The notes under the pieces are model-generated. The model made no database searches and was not told the origin of the DNA. It was given only the letters and a program-made list of their open reading frames with translations. Of a DNA stretch of 64,000 bases, positions 1 through 9,000 are shown in pieces (the first letter of the stretch is position 1; each line of letters opens with the position of its first letter). The stretch comes from Streptomyces globosus (lineage in GTDB: Bacteria > Actinomycetota > Actinomycetes > Streptomycetales > Streptomycetaceae), in contig NZ_CP030862.1 in assembly GCF_003325375.1 (NCBI RefSeq), positions 3,413,501-3,477,500 of the forward strand, read 5' to 3'. The translations under genes and the position numbers were made by a program.

Positions 1-1
1 C

Positions 2-274
2 CGCACCCCCGGCGGCGAGCTCGTCGGGCCCGCCGTGCCGTCCGCGACCCCGTACCACCGCAACGTCGGCTACCTCGGCGTCGTGCCGGAGATGCGCGGC
101 CGGGGCCACGTCGACGAGATCCTCGCCTGGATCACCCGGTTCCATGCCGAGGCCGGCGCACAGCGCGTCACCGCCACCACGGACACCGGGAACACGCCGA
201 TGGCGGCCGCCTTCGCCCGCGCCGGATACCGGACCGCGGAGATCCGCCTGATCCACTCGGCGCCGGCCCGCTGA
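2..274 (+). CDS. GNAT-family N-acetyltransferase, C-terminal part (5' end outside window)
   Basis: The reading frame is open from the left edge of the window to a TGA at 274, so only the last 90 or so codons are present. The visible part contains VGYLGVVPEMRGRGHVDEIL, the acetyl-CoA pyrophosphate-binding motif of GNAT enzymes (V..e.RG.G), followed by a helix and the terminal NTPMAAAFARAGYRTAE segment in which the N..M...F...GY pattern is typical of the last strand and helix of the fold. The family transfers an acetyl group from acetyl-CoA to an amine. The substrate cannot be inferred from this half. An internal GTG at 35 is not a credible start because the fold would be cut. Confidence 0.75.
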   Translation, partial: RTPGGELVGPAVPSATPYHRNVGYLGVVPEMRGRGHVDEILAWITRFHAEAGAQRVTATTDTGNTPMAAAFARAGYRTAEIRLIHSAPAR

Positions 275-471
275 CGGCGGAGCCCGCCACGCGGCCCCCA
301 CGGGGGCCGCCTCCCGTCCCCGGAACCCGCGGAGGCTCAGCGGGCCTCGCCGCCTGCTCCGCCCGAGCCGCCCCGTTTCGTCCGGAAGGACCGGGCAAGA
401 CGCATGGCGAGCCCTCCCGGCCGACCCACCGCCGGGGGGCGGCCCCCGCGCCCACGACCAGGGGAGGATCC

Positions 472-975
472 ATGGACCACGCGCGTGCTCCGGCACTGGA
501 AGCCCTGGAGGAGTCCGCCGAGTGGCTGCGCGCCCGCCGGCACGTCGACGCGGGCGGCTCCGACGCCTGCCGGATCAGCGCGTCGATCACCCACGCCGAC
601 GACGACACCACCGAGGAGGTGCTGCTCGCCGCGCTCCGGGCTCTGGCCGGCCACGCGGACTCCCTGGAACGGCAGCCGCCCGTCCGCCTGCCCGACCCCT
701 CCGACCTGGAGCTCGAACAGGCCGTGCTTCCGCGCGACGCGTTCTCCGGCCCGGCGGAGCACGTCCCCGCCGAACGGGCAGCGGGGCGGATTTCGGCCGA
801 GCTGCTCAGCCCGTACCCGCCGGGCGTCCCGGCCGTCGCCCCCGGCGAGGTGATCACCGGGGAGGTCGTCGACCACCTGCAGAGCGGCGCCGCCCACGGC
901 GTGATCGTCCCCGACGCCGCCGACACCTCCCTGCGCACGCTGCGTGTCGCCGCGGACACCCGGGCGGCCGCATAG
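472..975 (+). pseudogene. Orphan C-terminal piece of an Orn/Lys/Arg decarboxylase-family protein
   Basis: A 167-residue frame with ATG at 472 and GGAGG just upstream. The protein matches only the C-terminal part of the PLP-dependent Orn/Lys/Arg decarboxylase family. It has the WLRARRHVDAG..D...RI stretch near residues 20-40 and the terminal ELLSPYPPGVPAVAPGE segment near 110-125, which in full enzymes (about 480 residues) follows the PLP-binding domain. That domain, with its lysine, is absent: only about 200 bp of non-matching DNA separates this gene from the previous one. It is best read as a truncated remnant that may still be translated, given the good ribosome binding site. A free-standing regulatory domain is the alternative. 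The family match is from motif memory, not a search. Confidence 0.65.
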
Positions 976-1127
976 GGCGCCCCGAAGAGGCCTCCGGCAC
1001 CCCCAAGGCCGCTGACGTGGCGAAATCCGACCCCTTCCGCAGGGAAATCCGGAGCCGGACCGCTTAGCCGCGCGGATGCGGGGCAGTGGCGCGGAAAGCG
1101 TCCGCCGTCAGCAGAAAGGGCCTCACC

Positions 1128-2060
1128 ATGCTTCGCTCCGCAGCAGTTGCCGAGTCCGTCCGCCCGGCCGACCTCGACGAGGCGGTACGGGGAGCGGACC
1201 CGGGAGCCGGTGGAGCCGCCGGCTCCCTCGACCTGCTGCCGCCCGACACCCCGCCGCGCGAGATGGCGCCGGCCGACGCGCGCGAGCTGTCGAAGCTCTT
1301 CCTCGTCCGGCTCCGCGCGCTGGAGGAGGGCACCAGCGAGTACCAGTACGTGCGCGGCACCCTCATCGAGATGAACATCTCGCTGGTCCACTACGCCGCG
1401 CGCAGGTTCCGCAACCGCACCGGCCAGGGCCGGGTGGAGCTGGACGACATCGTGCAGGTCGGCACCATCGGGCTCATCAAGGCGATCGACCGCTTCGACC
1501 CGGACCGCGGGGTCGAGTTCACGACGCTCGCCCTGCCGTTCATCGTGGGCGAGATCAAGCGGTACTTCCGCGACGCCACCTGGGCCGTGCACGTGCCGCG
1601 GCGGCTCCAGGAGCTGCGCACGGAGATCGCCAAGAGCCAGGAGGCGCTCTCCGACCTCCTCGGCCGCTCCCCGACGGTCGCGGAGATCGCCGGCGACCTC
1701 GGCATCGGCGAGGAGGACGTGATCGAGGGCATGGTCGCCGCCAACGGCTACAGCTCGGAGTCCCTCGACGCCGCCGCGGACTCCGAGGCACAGCCCGGCT
1801 CCGCCCGCCCGGGCCGGCGTACCCTCGCCGACACGCTCGGCGAGACCGACCCCGCCATGGAGCTCTTCGAGGACTTCACCACCCTCGCCCCGCTCCTCGC
1901 CCGCCTGGACGACCGGGACCGCCGCATCCTGGCCATGCGGTTCGGCAGCGAGATGACCCAGGCCGCGATCGGCGCCGAGCTCGGCATATCGCAGATGCAG
2001 GTCTCCCGCCTGCTCTCGCGGATCCTCACCCGCCTGCGGGAGGGCATGCTCGCCTCCTGA
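1128..2060 (+). CDS. RNA polymerase sigma factor, SigB/SigF/SigG family
   Basis: A 310-residue group 3 sigma factor. Region 2 is clear: VHYAARRFRN, VELDDIVQVGTIGLIKAIDRFDP and FTTLALPFIVGEIKRYFRD are the core-binding and -10-recognition helices. Region 3 follows (LRTEIAKSQEALSDLLGRSPTVAEIA). Region 4 is LDDRDRRILAMRFGSEMTQAAIGAELGISQMQVSRLLSRIL, the helix-turn-helix that reads the -35 element. The frame is open to a GTG at 1086, but ATG 1128 is chosen because AGAAAGG lies 8 nt upstream. Such stress and development sigma factors are held by RsbW-like kinases and released by STAS antagonists, both of which are encoded convergently within 1.3 kb. A strong terminator follows. Which sigma of the family it is cannot be told from sequence alone. 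Confidence 0.92.
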   Translation: MLRSAAVAESVRPADLDEAVRGADPGAGGAAGSLDLLPPDTPPREMAPADARELSKLFLVRLRALEEGTSEYQYVRGTLIEMNISLVHYAARRFRNRTGQGRVELDDIVQVGTIGLIKAIDRFDPDRGVEFTTLALPFIVGEIKRYFRDATWAVHVPRRLQELRTEIAKSQEALSDLLGRSPTVAEIAGDLGIGEEDVIEGMVAANGYSSESLDAAADSEAQPGSARPGRRTLADTLGETDPAMELFEDFTTLAPLLARLDDRDRRILAMRFGSEMTQAAIGAELGISQMQVSRLLSRILTRLREGMLAS

Positions 2061-2079
2061 CCGCCCCCGCGGGCACCTC

Positions 2080-2124
2080 CCGGCGCACCGGCACGGTACA
2101 CGGCGTACCGTGCCGGTGCGCCGG
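2080..2124 (+). terminator. Perfect 20-bp hairpin after the sigma factor gene
   Basis: Positions 2080-2099 and 2105-2124 are exact reverse complements (20 bp) around a 5-nt loop, starting 20 bp after the sigma factor stop codon. No U tract follows, which is usual for high-GC actinomycete terminators. It could also end transcription arriving from the minus-strand gene at 2305. Confidence 0.8.
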
Positions 2125-2304
2125 CCTGTGCGGCGTCTCAACAGAGTCTGCGGGGCGGCGCCGCGTACCGGCGGGAGGAGCCCCGCAGGGCCGGGACACG
2201 AGAAAGGGCCGACGGGCGGAGTGCGCCCACCGGCCCGCCGCTTCGGCGGCAGCGTGCTCGTACGGTCTGACTGCCGGATGCCCTGGCCGCCTGTCCCGCA
2301 CGGC

Positions 2305-2787
2305 TCAGGGGCGGCCGGGCGCCAGCCGGGCGACGTCGAACTCCGCCCAGATCGCCTTGCCCATGCCGTGCCGTTCGGCGCCCCAGCGGTCGGACGTCCG
2401 CTGGACTATGAACAGCCCGTGCCCGCCGGGCAGGGCCGGCTGGTGCGGGCGCCGCGGCGCCGGCAGCGTCGGATCGCCGTCGCTGACCTCGACCCGCAGC
2501 CTCGACTCCGTGGCGTGCAGGACCAGTTCCAGCGGCCCGCCTGCGTGCAGCATGGCGTTGGCGACGAGTTCGGCCACGACGAGGACGATGTCCTCCACGA
2601 CCCCCTGGTCCACCCCGTACGAGGTGTCGGACCACGACCAGTCGTCGAGCGCCTGCGAGGTGAATCCGCGGGCGCGCGCCACCGGCTTGGGGAGTCCGGC
2701 CAGCGGCAGGCGGCGCCGCTGGCCGCCCGGCGGCAGCGTGCTCTCCTCGGGCCGGCCGTCGTCAAGGGTGCCCGGGCTGGTCGTCAT
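2305..2787 (-). CDS. Anti-sigma regulatory kinase-like ATP-binding protein (RsbW/SpoIIAB type)
   Basis: A 160-residue single-domain GHKL ATPase. The N box is VAELVANAMLHAGG, the G1 box VSDGDP and the G2 box GGHGLFIVQ, in the right order and spacing for the HATPase_c_2 family. Such proteins bind a sigma factor or phosphorylate a STAS antagonist on serine. It is the last gene of a minus-strand series (hybrid kinase, phosphatase, STAS protein, this gene) and faces the SigB/SigF-type gene at 1128, which suggests it is that factor's anti-sigma factor. Streptomyces encode dozens of such proteins, so the pairing is inference from position. The region from about residue 25 to 60 is proline- and arginine-rich, a variable linker in this family. 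Confidence 0.88.
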   Translation of the reverse strand: MTTSPGTLDDGRPEESTLPPGGQRRRLPLAGLPKPVARARGFTSQALDDWSWSDTSYGVDQGVVEDIVLVVAELVANAMLHAGGPLELVLHATESRLRVEVSDGDPTLPAPRRPHQPALPGGHGLFIVQRTSDRWGAERHGMGKAIWAEFDVARLAPGRP

Positions 2788-2902
2788 GTGCGGGTACCCC
2801 TCCGAATCAGGCGTGCCGTGCTGGCCGTGTTGGCGGTTCGTCCGGTCGGATGCCCCGGCACGCCCGGATCATTCCCCCCGGGTGCGCGTACGAACGGGCC
2901 GG

Positions 2903-3295
2903 TCATACCGCGAGGGCCGCGTCGACCGAGTCGTGGATGGAGAACACGGCTCGCGCACCGGTCAGTTCGAGGACGCGCATGACCGTCGGGGCGACCGCGG
3001 CGAGGCGGAAGTCGATGCCCGCCTCCAGGGCCGCCGATCGTGTCCTGAGCAGCAGGTTCAGGCCGGAGGAGTCGCAGAACCCGACCTCCTCGAGGTCGAC
3101 CACCAGCACGGGCGGCCCCTGCCCCAGCAGCCCCGACAGCGACTCCTGCGCGGGTGCGAGCGTCTCGATGTCGAGGTCCCCTGCCACACGGCAGACCGCT
3201 TCGCGGCCCTGCGTGTGGCGGACCTGCACCGTCAGCGGTGCCTCCTGCGGGTGTCCGGTCGTCATACCGGCTCCCTGCTCGTTCTCGGCTGGCAT
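2903..3295 (-). CDS. STAS-domain anti-sigma factor antagonist
   Basis: A 130-residue STAS protein of the SpoIIAA/RsbV/BldG type. The core is VCRVAGDLDIETLAPAQESL, then VVDLEEVGFCDSSGLNLLL, where the DSSG motif carries the serine that is phosphorylated by the partner kinase. Unphosphorylated antagonist binds the RsbW-like kinase and frees the sigma factor. The start at 3295 has GGAGG about 10 nt upstream; an internal ATG at 3265 with GGGAG is an alternative that removes ten poorly conserved residues. It lies 115 bp upstream of the RsbW-like gene and 211 bp downstream of the SpoIIE phosphatase gene, on the same strand, which gives a complete partner-switching set. Confidence 0.9.
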   Translation of the reverse strand: MPAENEQGAGMTTGHPQEAPLTVQVRHTQGREAVCRVAGDLDIETLAPAQESLSGLLGQGPPVLVVDLEEVGFCDSSGLNLLLRTRSAALEAGIDFRLAAVAPTVMRVLELTGARAVFSIHDSVDAALAV

Positions 3296-3445
3296 GGGTG
3301 TCGTTCCTCCAGAGAGTGCCCCTCGACTTTACGCAAGCCGCCCCCGCACGGCCAAGCCCCGGCCGCAGCATGCGGGCGGCAGGGGGCGTCACAGGGCGCG
3401 GCCATACGGGTTCCTCCGTCGGGACGGCGGGCGGTCCGCCCCCGG

Positions 3446-3470
3446 ATACCCCCGAACGGGCGAACGATGC
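3446..3470 (-). promoter_or_regulatory. Possible SigB-type promoter before the STAS gene
   Basis: On the minus strand GCAT, 15 bp and GGGTAT fit the loose actinomycete SigB/SigF pattern GNNT-N14-16-GGGTA(C/T). It lies in the gap between the phosphatase and STAS genes, about 150 bp before the STAS start. If real, the sigma factor would feed its own switch. The pattern is short, and chance occurrence in GC-rich DNA is likely. Confidence 0.25.
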
Positions 3471-3506
3471 GCGCCCGCGGCGGAAAATCCTGCGAAGCGG
3501 CGAACA

Positions 3507-6029
3507 TCACGCGGCGTCCGGCCGCCCGCCGGGCTCCCGCTCCCGGACGAACACCCCGACGAGGCACGTGTCGTCGTCGGTGTCCGCACGGCTGTAGCGC
3601 AGCAGGTGGTCCAGGTGGTCCTCCAGGCCCGCGGGGCCGCCGTCCACGTGTCCGGCCTTCTCCGACAGCGAGATCAGACTGGTCAGCGACGCCTGGAGCG
3701 ACTGGTCGCGGCGCTCGATCAGCCCGTCCGTGTACAGGACGAGCAGGTCGCCCGGGCACAGGTGGATCTCGGTCTCCTCGTATTCGGCCTGGTCCAGAAC
3801 GCCCAGCAGGATCCCGCCGAGTTGGGGCAGCGTCTCCGCCTGGCCGCCCCGCAGCAGGACGGGCGGCAGGTGGCCGGCGCGCGCCCAGCGCAGCCGCCGC
3901 GTGGCCGGGTCGTACAGCCCGCACACCGCGGTGGCCGTGAGGTTCTCGGTCAGCTGGTGGGTGATGCTGTTGAGCCACGTCAGCAGCTGCGCAGGGCCGG
4001 CCCCCGTGGCGGCGAGCCCTCGCAGGGCATTGCGCAGGGCCACCATGCCCGTCGCGGCCTCGATACCGTGGCCGGCGACGTCCCCCACGCACAGCAGGAT
4101 CTCCCCGGACGGCAGGGTGAGGGTGTCGTACCAGTCGCCGCCGACGAGGTGGTCCTTCTCGGCGGGCCGGTAGCGGACGGCGACGTGCAGGTCGCCCAGG
4201 TGCACGGGGCCGCGGGCCGGCGGCATGATCGCGTGCTGGAGCTGGCGGGCGAGGCGGCTGCGCTCGGCGGCCTCCTGCTCGGTCTGCGCGAGCTGGTCGC
4301 GGGTGGCCGCCAGGGCCACCTCGGTCCAGTGCTGGGCGGAGATATCCTGGTAGGCGCCGCGGACGACGCTGAGCCGGCTGTCCGGATCGTGGACGGGCTC
4401 GGCGACCACCCGGATGTGGCGGGCGACGCCGTCGGGGCGCTGGAGGCGGAACGCTGTCGAGGCCGGACGCCGGTGGTGCAGCAGGGTGCGCAGGAAGCGG
4501 CCGATGGTGTGCCGGTCGTCGGGGTGGGCGTGGTCGGCAAGCTGCTCCAGCGGGATGGGCAGCGCGGTGGGCGGCAGGCCGTGCAGCTCGTACACCGCCT
4601 CGTTCCAGGCGATCTGCCGGGTGTGCAGGTTCTCCTCGAACCCGCCGATGCGGCCGAGCCGCTGGGCGTGCTGGAGCAGCCGGGCGACGCGCGGCGTGCC
4701 GTCGTCGAGGCGCCACACCACCAGGAGGTGGCTGCCGTGCCGGCTGATGCTGACCTTGGCGCGGGTGCTCAGCGGCACCCCGCCGACCATCGCGGAGAGC
4801 GTCATGCCCCCGGTGCGGAAGGGCTCCCCGGTGACGAAGACGTGCTCGGCAGCCTCCAGCAGCCCGCCGGCCTCCGCGGCGAGCGGGTACGCCTCCAGCA
4901 GCCGCGAGCCGACGATGGCGCTCGTCGGCCGCCCGGCGAAGTCCACGAACGCCGGGTTGGCGTGCCGGATGGTGAACTGCACCGGCACCTCGCCGCCTTC
5001 GGGCGACATCTGCAGGACCAGGCAGGGGTCCAGCACGCCGTCGGCGAGGGCCCGTACCCCGTCGAGCTGCGCATCGTGGTGCTCGCTGCCCGCGGGGCGG
5101 CCGCTGTCCGCCCATGTCTCCAGGGTCGCCGCGCACAGCTCGGCGAGGGCCTCGAACTGCCGCTGGAGGGGCTGGGACTGCTCGGGCAGCCGGTCGTTCC
5201 AGCACACCTCCAGCACGCCCGTGAGCCGTCCGCCGATGCCCGCCGGGACGGCGAGGCGGCCGCCGCCGACCGCGTGCTGGCCGATCGAGGGCAGCCCGGC
5301 GTCCGCGAGCGCCGGATACGCGACGACAGCCCGCCCGTCGAGGGCGCGGCGGGCGGGGGTCGGCACGCCCGGAGGCACGTGCCGCCAGCGGTGGGCCTCC
5401 TCGGCGCCGAACCCGGCGCTGCCGGCGAGCGAGAGGGACTGGTCGGGGTGGGCGGCCCACACGGCGACCGCGACCGCGCCCAGCGGCCGCAGCGCGTGCT
5501 CCAGCATCGAGCGGGCGACCGCCTCGGTGTCCCGCTCGGCGAGGGCGTGCGCCTCGGCGCTGCGCAGCCGGACGCCGACGGAGTCCGCGGCCGGCGCCGC
5601 GGCCGAGGCCGTGACGAAGTCCCGGGCGACCGCCGAGATCCGGTCCGAGGCCGCCTGGTTGACCAGGTCCGCGGCGAGGACGAGCGGCGTGACGCCGGCC
5701 TTCTCGGCGAGGTCCGCCAGCTGCGCCGACGCCTCCGTGGGCCCGCAGTGCAGCCGCTCCACCAGCACACCGACGGCCATCTCGACGAGCGCCCGCCCGG
5801 CGGCGTCCGCGTGCGCCTGCTCCAGCTCCCGCCGCAGCAGCTCGACCGTCGTCGCCAGGCGGCCGACGGCACCGCCGTCGGCGTGCGCCCCGGCCTCCGT
5901 CCCGGCGGAGGCCGGGACGGAGACGGCGGCCGCCGCGCTGTCGCGCTGCGCCCCGATCCGGATCGCCCCGCGGCCGGGCGGGATCCCGGCGCGGCCGCTG
6001 CCGTCTCGCGGATCCTGGGGGTGGTGCAC
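3507..6029 (-). CDS. Multi-domain PP2C/SpoIIE phosphatase with ANTAR-like, GAF and PAS sensors
   Basis: An 840-residue soluble signalling protein. Order: an ANTAR-like segment at about residues 55-115 (ALVEMAVGVLVERLHC), a GAF-like domain at about 160-310, a PAS-like domain at about 330-440, a second PAS at about 450-560 (IGGFEENLHTRQIAWNEAVYELHGL), a short coiled coil, then a SpoIIE/PP2C phosphatase domain at about 590-825. The phosphatase metal-binding motifs are visible in GGDWYD, VGDVAGHGIEAA and YTDGLIERR. Such enzymes dephosphorylate STAS antagonists in response to a sensed signal, and a STAS gene is directly downstream. Start is GTG with GAGGAG 7 nt upstream. The gene begins 46 bp after the hybrid kinase stop, so the two are probably co-transcribed. 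The ligands of the sensor domains are unknown. Confidence 0.9.
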   Translation of the reverse strand: MHHPQDPRDGSGRAGIPPGRGAIRIGAQRDSAAAAVSVPASAGTEAGAHADGGAVGRLATTVELLRRELEQAHADAAGRALVEMAVGVLVERLHCGPTEASAQLADLAEKAGVTPLVLAADLVNQAASDRISAVARDFVTASAAAPAADSVGVRLRSAEAHALAERDTEAVARSMLEHALRPLGAVAVAVWAAHPDQSLSLAGSAGFGAEEAHRWRHVPPGVPTPARRALDGRAVVAYPALADAGLPSIGQHAVGGGRLAVPAGIGGRLTGVLEVCWNDRLPEQSQPLQRQFEALAELCAATLETWADSGRPAGSEHHDAQLDGVRALADGVLDPCLVLQMSPEGGEVPVQFTIRHANPAFVDFAGRPTSAIVGSRLLEAYPLAAEAGGLLEAAEHVFVTGEPFRTGGMTLSAMVGGVPLSTRAKVSISRHGSHLLVVWRLDDGTPRVARLLQHAQRLGRIGGFEENLHTRQIAWNEAVYELHGLPPTALPIPLEQLADHAHPDDRHTIGRFLRTLLHHRRPASTAFRLQRPDGVARHIRVVAEPVHDPDSRLSVVRGAYQDISAQHWTEVALAATRDQLAQTEQEAAERSRLARQLQHAIMPPARGPVHLGDLHVAVRYRPAEKDHLVGGDWYDTLTLPSGEILLCVGDVAGHGIEAATGMVALRNALRGLAATGAGPAQLLTWLNSITHQLTENLTATAVCGLYDPATRRLRWARAGHLPPVLLRGGQAETLPQLGGILLGVLDQAEYEETEIHLCPGDLLVLYTDGLIERRDQSLQASLTSLISLSEKAGHVDGGPAGLEDHLDHLLRYSRADTDDDTCLVGVFVREREPGGRPDAA

Positions 6030-6075
6030 TGCTCGTCTCCTCGCGGTCCTTCGGTTGCTGTCGGCCGGCCCGGCG

Positions 6076-9000
6076 TCAGGAGGCCAGGTGCCGCTTGATC
6101 CGGCTGATCAGTTCGCCGGCGTCGACCGGCTTGGTGACGTAGTCGCTGGCGCCCGAGGCGAGGCTCTTCTCCCGGTCGCCGATCATGGCCTTGGCGGTCA
6201 CGGCGATGATGGGCAGCCCGCTGTGCTCGGGCATGGCACGGATCGCCGAGGTGGCGGTGTACCCGTCCATCTCCGGCATCATCACGTCCATCAGGATGAC
6301 GTCGATGCCCGGGTGCGTGGCGAGCGCGTCGAGCGCGGCCCGGCCGTTCTCCGCCTGGAGCACCCGCATGCCGTGCAGTTCCAGGATCCCCGTGATCGCG
6401 TACAGGTTGCGGTCGTCGTCGTCGACGACGAGCGCGGTGCGGCCGGCCAGCGAGGGGTCGACCTCGGGGTCCCAGGGCGAGCCGGCGTCCGTACGGTGGG
6501 CGAGCGGCAGGACGTCGCCGGGCCGGTCCGCGCCCATGTGCAGGGCGATGCGCTCGCGCAGCTCGTCCAGCCCCGTGATCAGCTCCAACAGGCCGGAGCC
6601 GTCCCGCTCGCGCAGCAGCCGGGCGTCGTGCGCGGCGGTGCCCCGGCTGCTGTGGGCCAGCACCGGGACCCCCTGCAGGGCCGGGTCCCGCTCCATCTCC
6701 TCCAGCAGGCCGACGGCCGCCCCGTCGGGCAGGTCCAGTTCGAGGACGACGCAGTGGCAGGGGCTGGTGGCCAGGGTGGCCGCGGCCTCCTGCGCGCCGA
6801 CCGTGGTGATGATCTCCACCTCCCGGCGGCCCGCCGCGTCCGCCTGGTGCGGCAGGTCCCCGACGGCGTTCTCCGCGACCAGCGACAGCAGCCCCTTGGG
6901 GCGCGCCTCGACCACGAGGAGGCGCCGCGGCTGCAGCGGCGCCGGCGCGGCGGCCGGGTCGGCCGCGGCCCGGCCCGCCTCCGGGGCGTCCTGCTCCGGG
7001 CCGCCCTCCAGCTCCCGGAGCGCCTCCGCGTCCGTCGCGGCGGCCACAGCGAAGTCGGGCGGTGCGACCGGCAGGTAGAGGGTGAAGGTGCTGCCCCTGC
7101 CCAGGGTGCTCTCGGCGGTGATGGCCCCGCCGAGGAGGTAGGCGATCTCGCGGCTGATGGACAGCCCGAGGCCCGTCCCGCCGTACTTGCGGCTCGTCGT
7201 CCCGTCGGCCTGCTGGAAGGCGCCGAAGACGGTCTCCAGGTGCTGGGGGGCGATGCCGATGCCGGTGTCCGTCACGCGGAACGCGAGGACGGGGCCGCCG
7301 CCGCGGCGCACGATCTCCGGGATGCGCGCCTCGTCGGCCGGCTCGATGTGCAGCCCGACACTGCCCTGCTCGGTGAACTTGACCGCGTTCGACAGCAGGT
7401 TGCGCAGGATCTGGCGGAGCCGGTAGTCGTCGGTGACCAGCTCGGACGGCACTTCGGCGGAGGTGTGCACGGTGAACGACAGGCTCTTCTGCCCGGTCAT
7501 CGGCCGGAAGGTCGCCTCGACGTAGTCGAGCAGCCTGGTGAGGGAGACCGTCTCGGGGGTGAGGTCCATCTTCCCCGCCTCCACCTTGGACAGGTCGAGG
7601 ATGTCGTTGATCAGCTGGAGCAGGTCGGATCCCGCCGAGTGGATGATGCCGGCGTACTCCACCTGCTTGGCTGTCAGGTTCCGCGTCGGGTTCTGGGCCA
7701 GCAGCTGCGCCAGGATCAGCAGGCTGTTCAGCGGGGTGCGCAGCTCGTGGCTCATGTTCGCCAGGAACTCCGACTTGTACGTGGAGGCCAGCGACAGCTG
7801 GTGCGCCCGCTCCTCCAGCTCCTGGCGGGCCTGCTCGATCTCCAGGTTCTTCGTCTCGATGTCGCGGTTCTGCGCCGCGAGCAGCTCGGCCTTCTCCTCC
7901 AACTCGGCGTTGGAAGCCTGGAGTTCCTCCTGCCGGGCCTGGAGCTCCTGCGAGCGGGCCTGCAGTTCGGCGGTGAGCCGCTGGGACTCGCCGAGGAGCT
8001 CGTCGGTCCGGGCGTTCGCGATGATCGTGTTGACGTTCACCCCGATCGCCTCCATCAGCTGCTCCAGGAAGTCGCGGTGGACCTGCGTGAACGGCCGCAC
8101 CGAGGCGAGCTCGATCACGCCGAGCACCTGCCCCTCGACCACGATCGGCAGCACGATCAGCGACAGCGCCTCCGTCTGCCCGAGCCCCGAGGACACGGCG
8201 AGGTAGCCCGCCGGGAGGGCGTCGACCGCGATCGGGCGCTTGCTGCGGGCGGCCTGCCCGACGAAGGACTCGCCGAGGCGGAACCGCGTCGGCCGGGAGC
8301 CGTCGGGGAAGGCGTACGAGCCGACGAGCTGGAGGACCGTGCCCTCCCGGTCCTCCTCCGCCAGGTAGAAGGCGCCGCACTGCGCCGACACCAGCGGTGT
8401 CAGCTCGTCCATGACCGACTCGGCGACGAGCTTCAGGTCGCGCTGCCCCTGGAGCAGGGCGGAGACGCGGGCCAGGTTGGTCTTCAGCCAGTCCTGCTCC
8501 TCGTTGGCGCGGGTGGTCTCGCGCAGGGACTCCACCATGAAGTTGATGTTGTCCTTGAGGTCGGCGACCTCACCCGAGGCGTCGACGGTGATGGAGCGGG
8601 TCAGGTCGCCGGCCGCGACGGCGCTCGTCACCTCGGCGATGGCGCGGACCTGCCGGGTCAGGTTCCCGGCCAGCTCGTTCACGTTCTCGGTGAGCCGCTT
8701 CCACGTGCCGGAGACGTCCGCCACCTCGGCCTGCCCGCCGAGCCGGCCCTCGCTGCCGACCTCGCGCGCGACACGCGTCACCTCGGCGGCGAACGAGCTG
8801 AGCTGGTCCACCATCGTGTTGATGGTGGTCTTGAGCTCCAGGATCTCCCCCCGCGCGTCGACGTCGATCTTGCGGGTGAGGTCGCCGTTCGCGACGGCCG
8901 TCGTGACCTGGGCGATGTTGCGGACCTGGCTGGTCAGGTTGTGCGCCATGAAGTTGACGTTGTCGGTGAGGTCCTTCCAGGTCCCCGCCACGTTCGGCAC

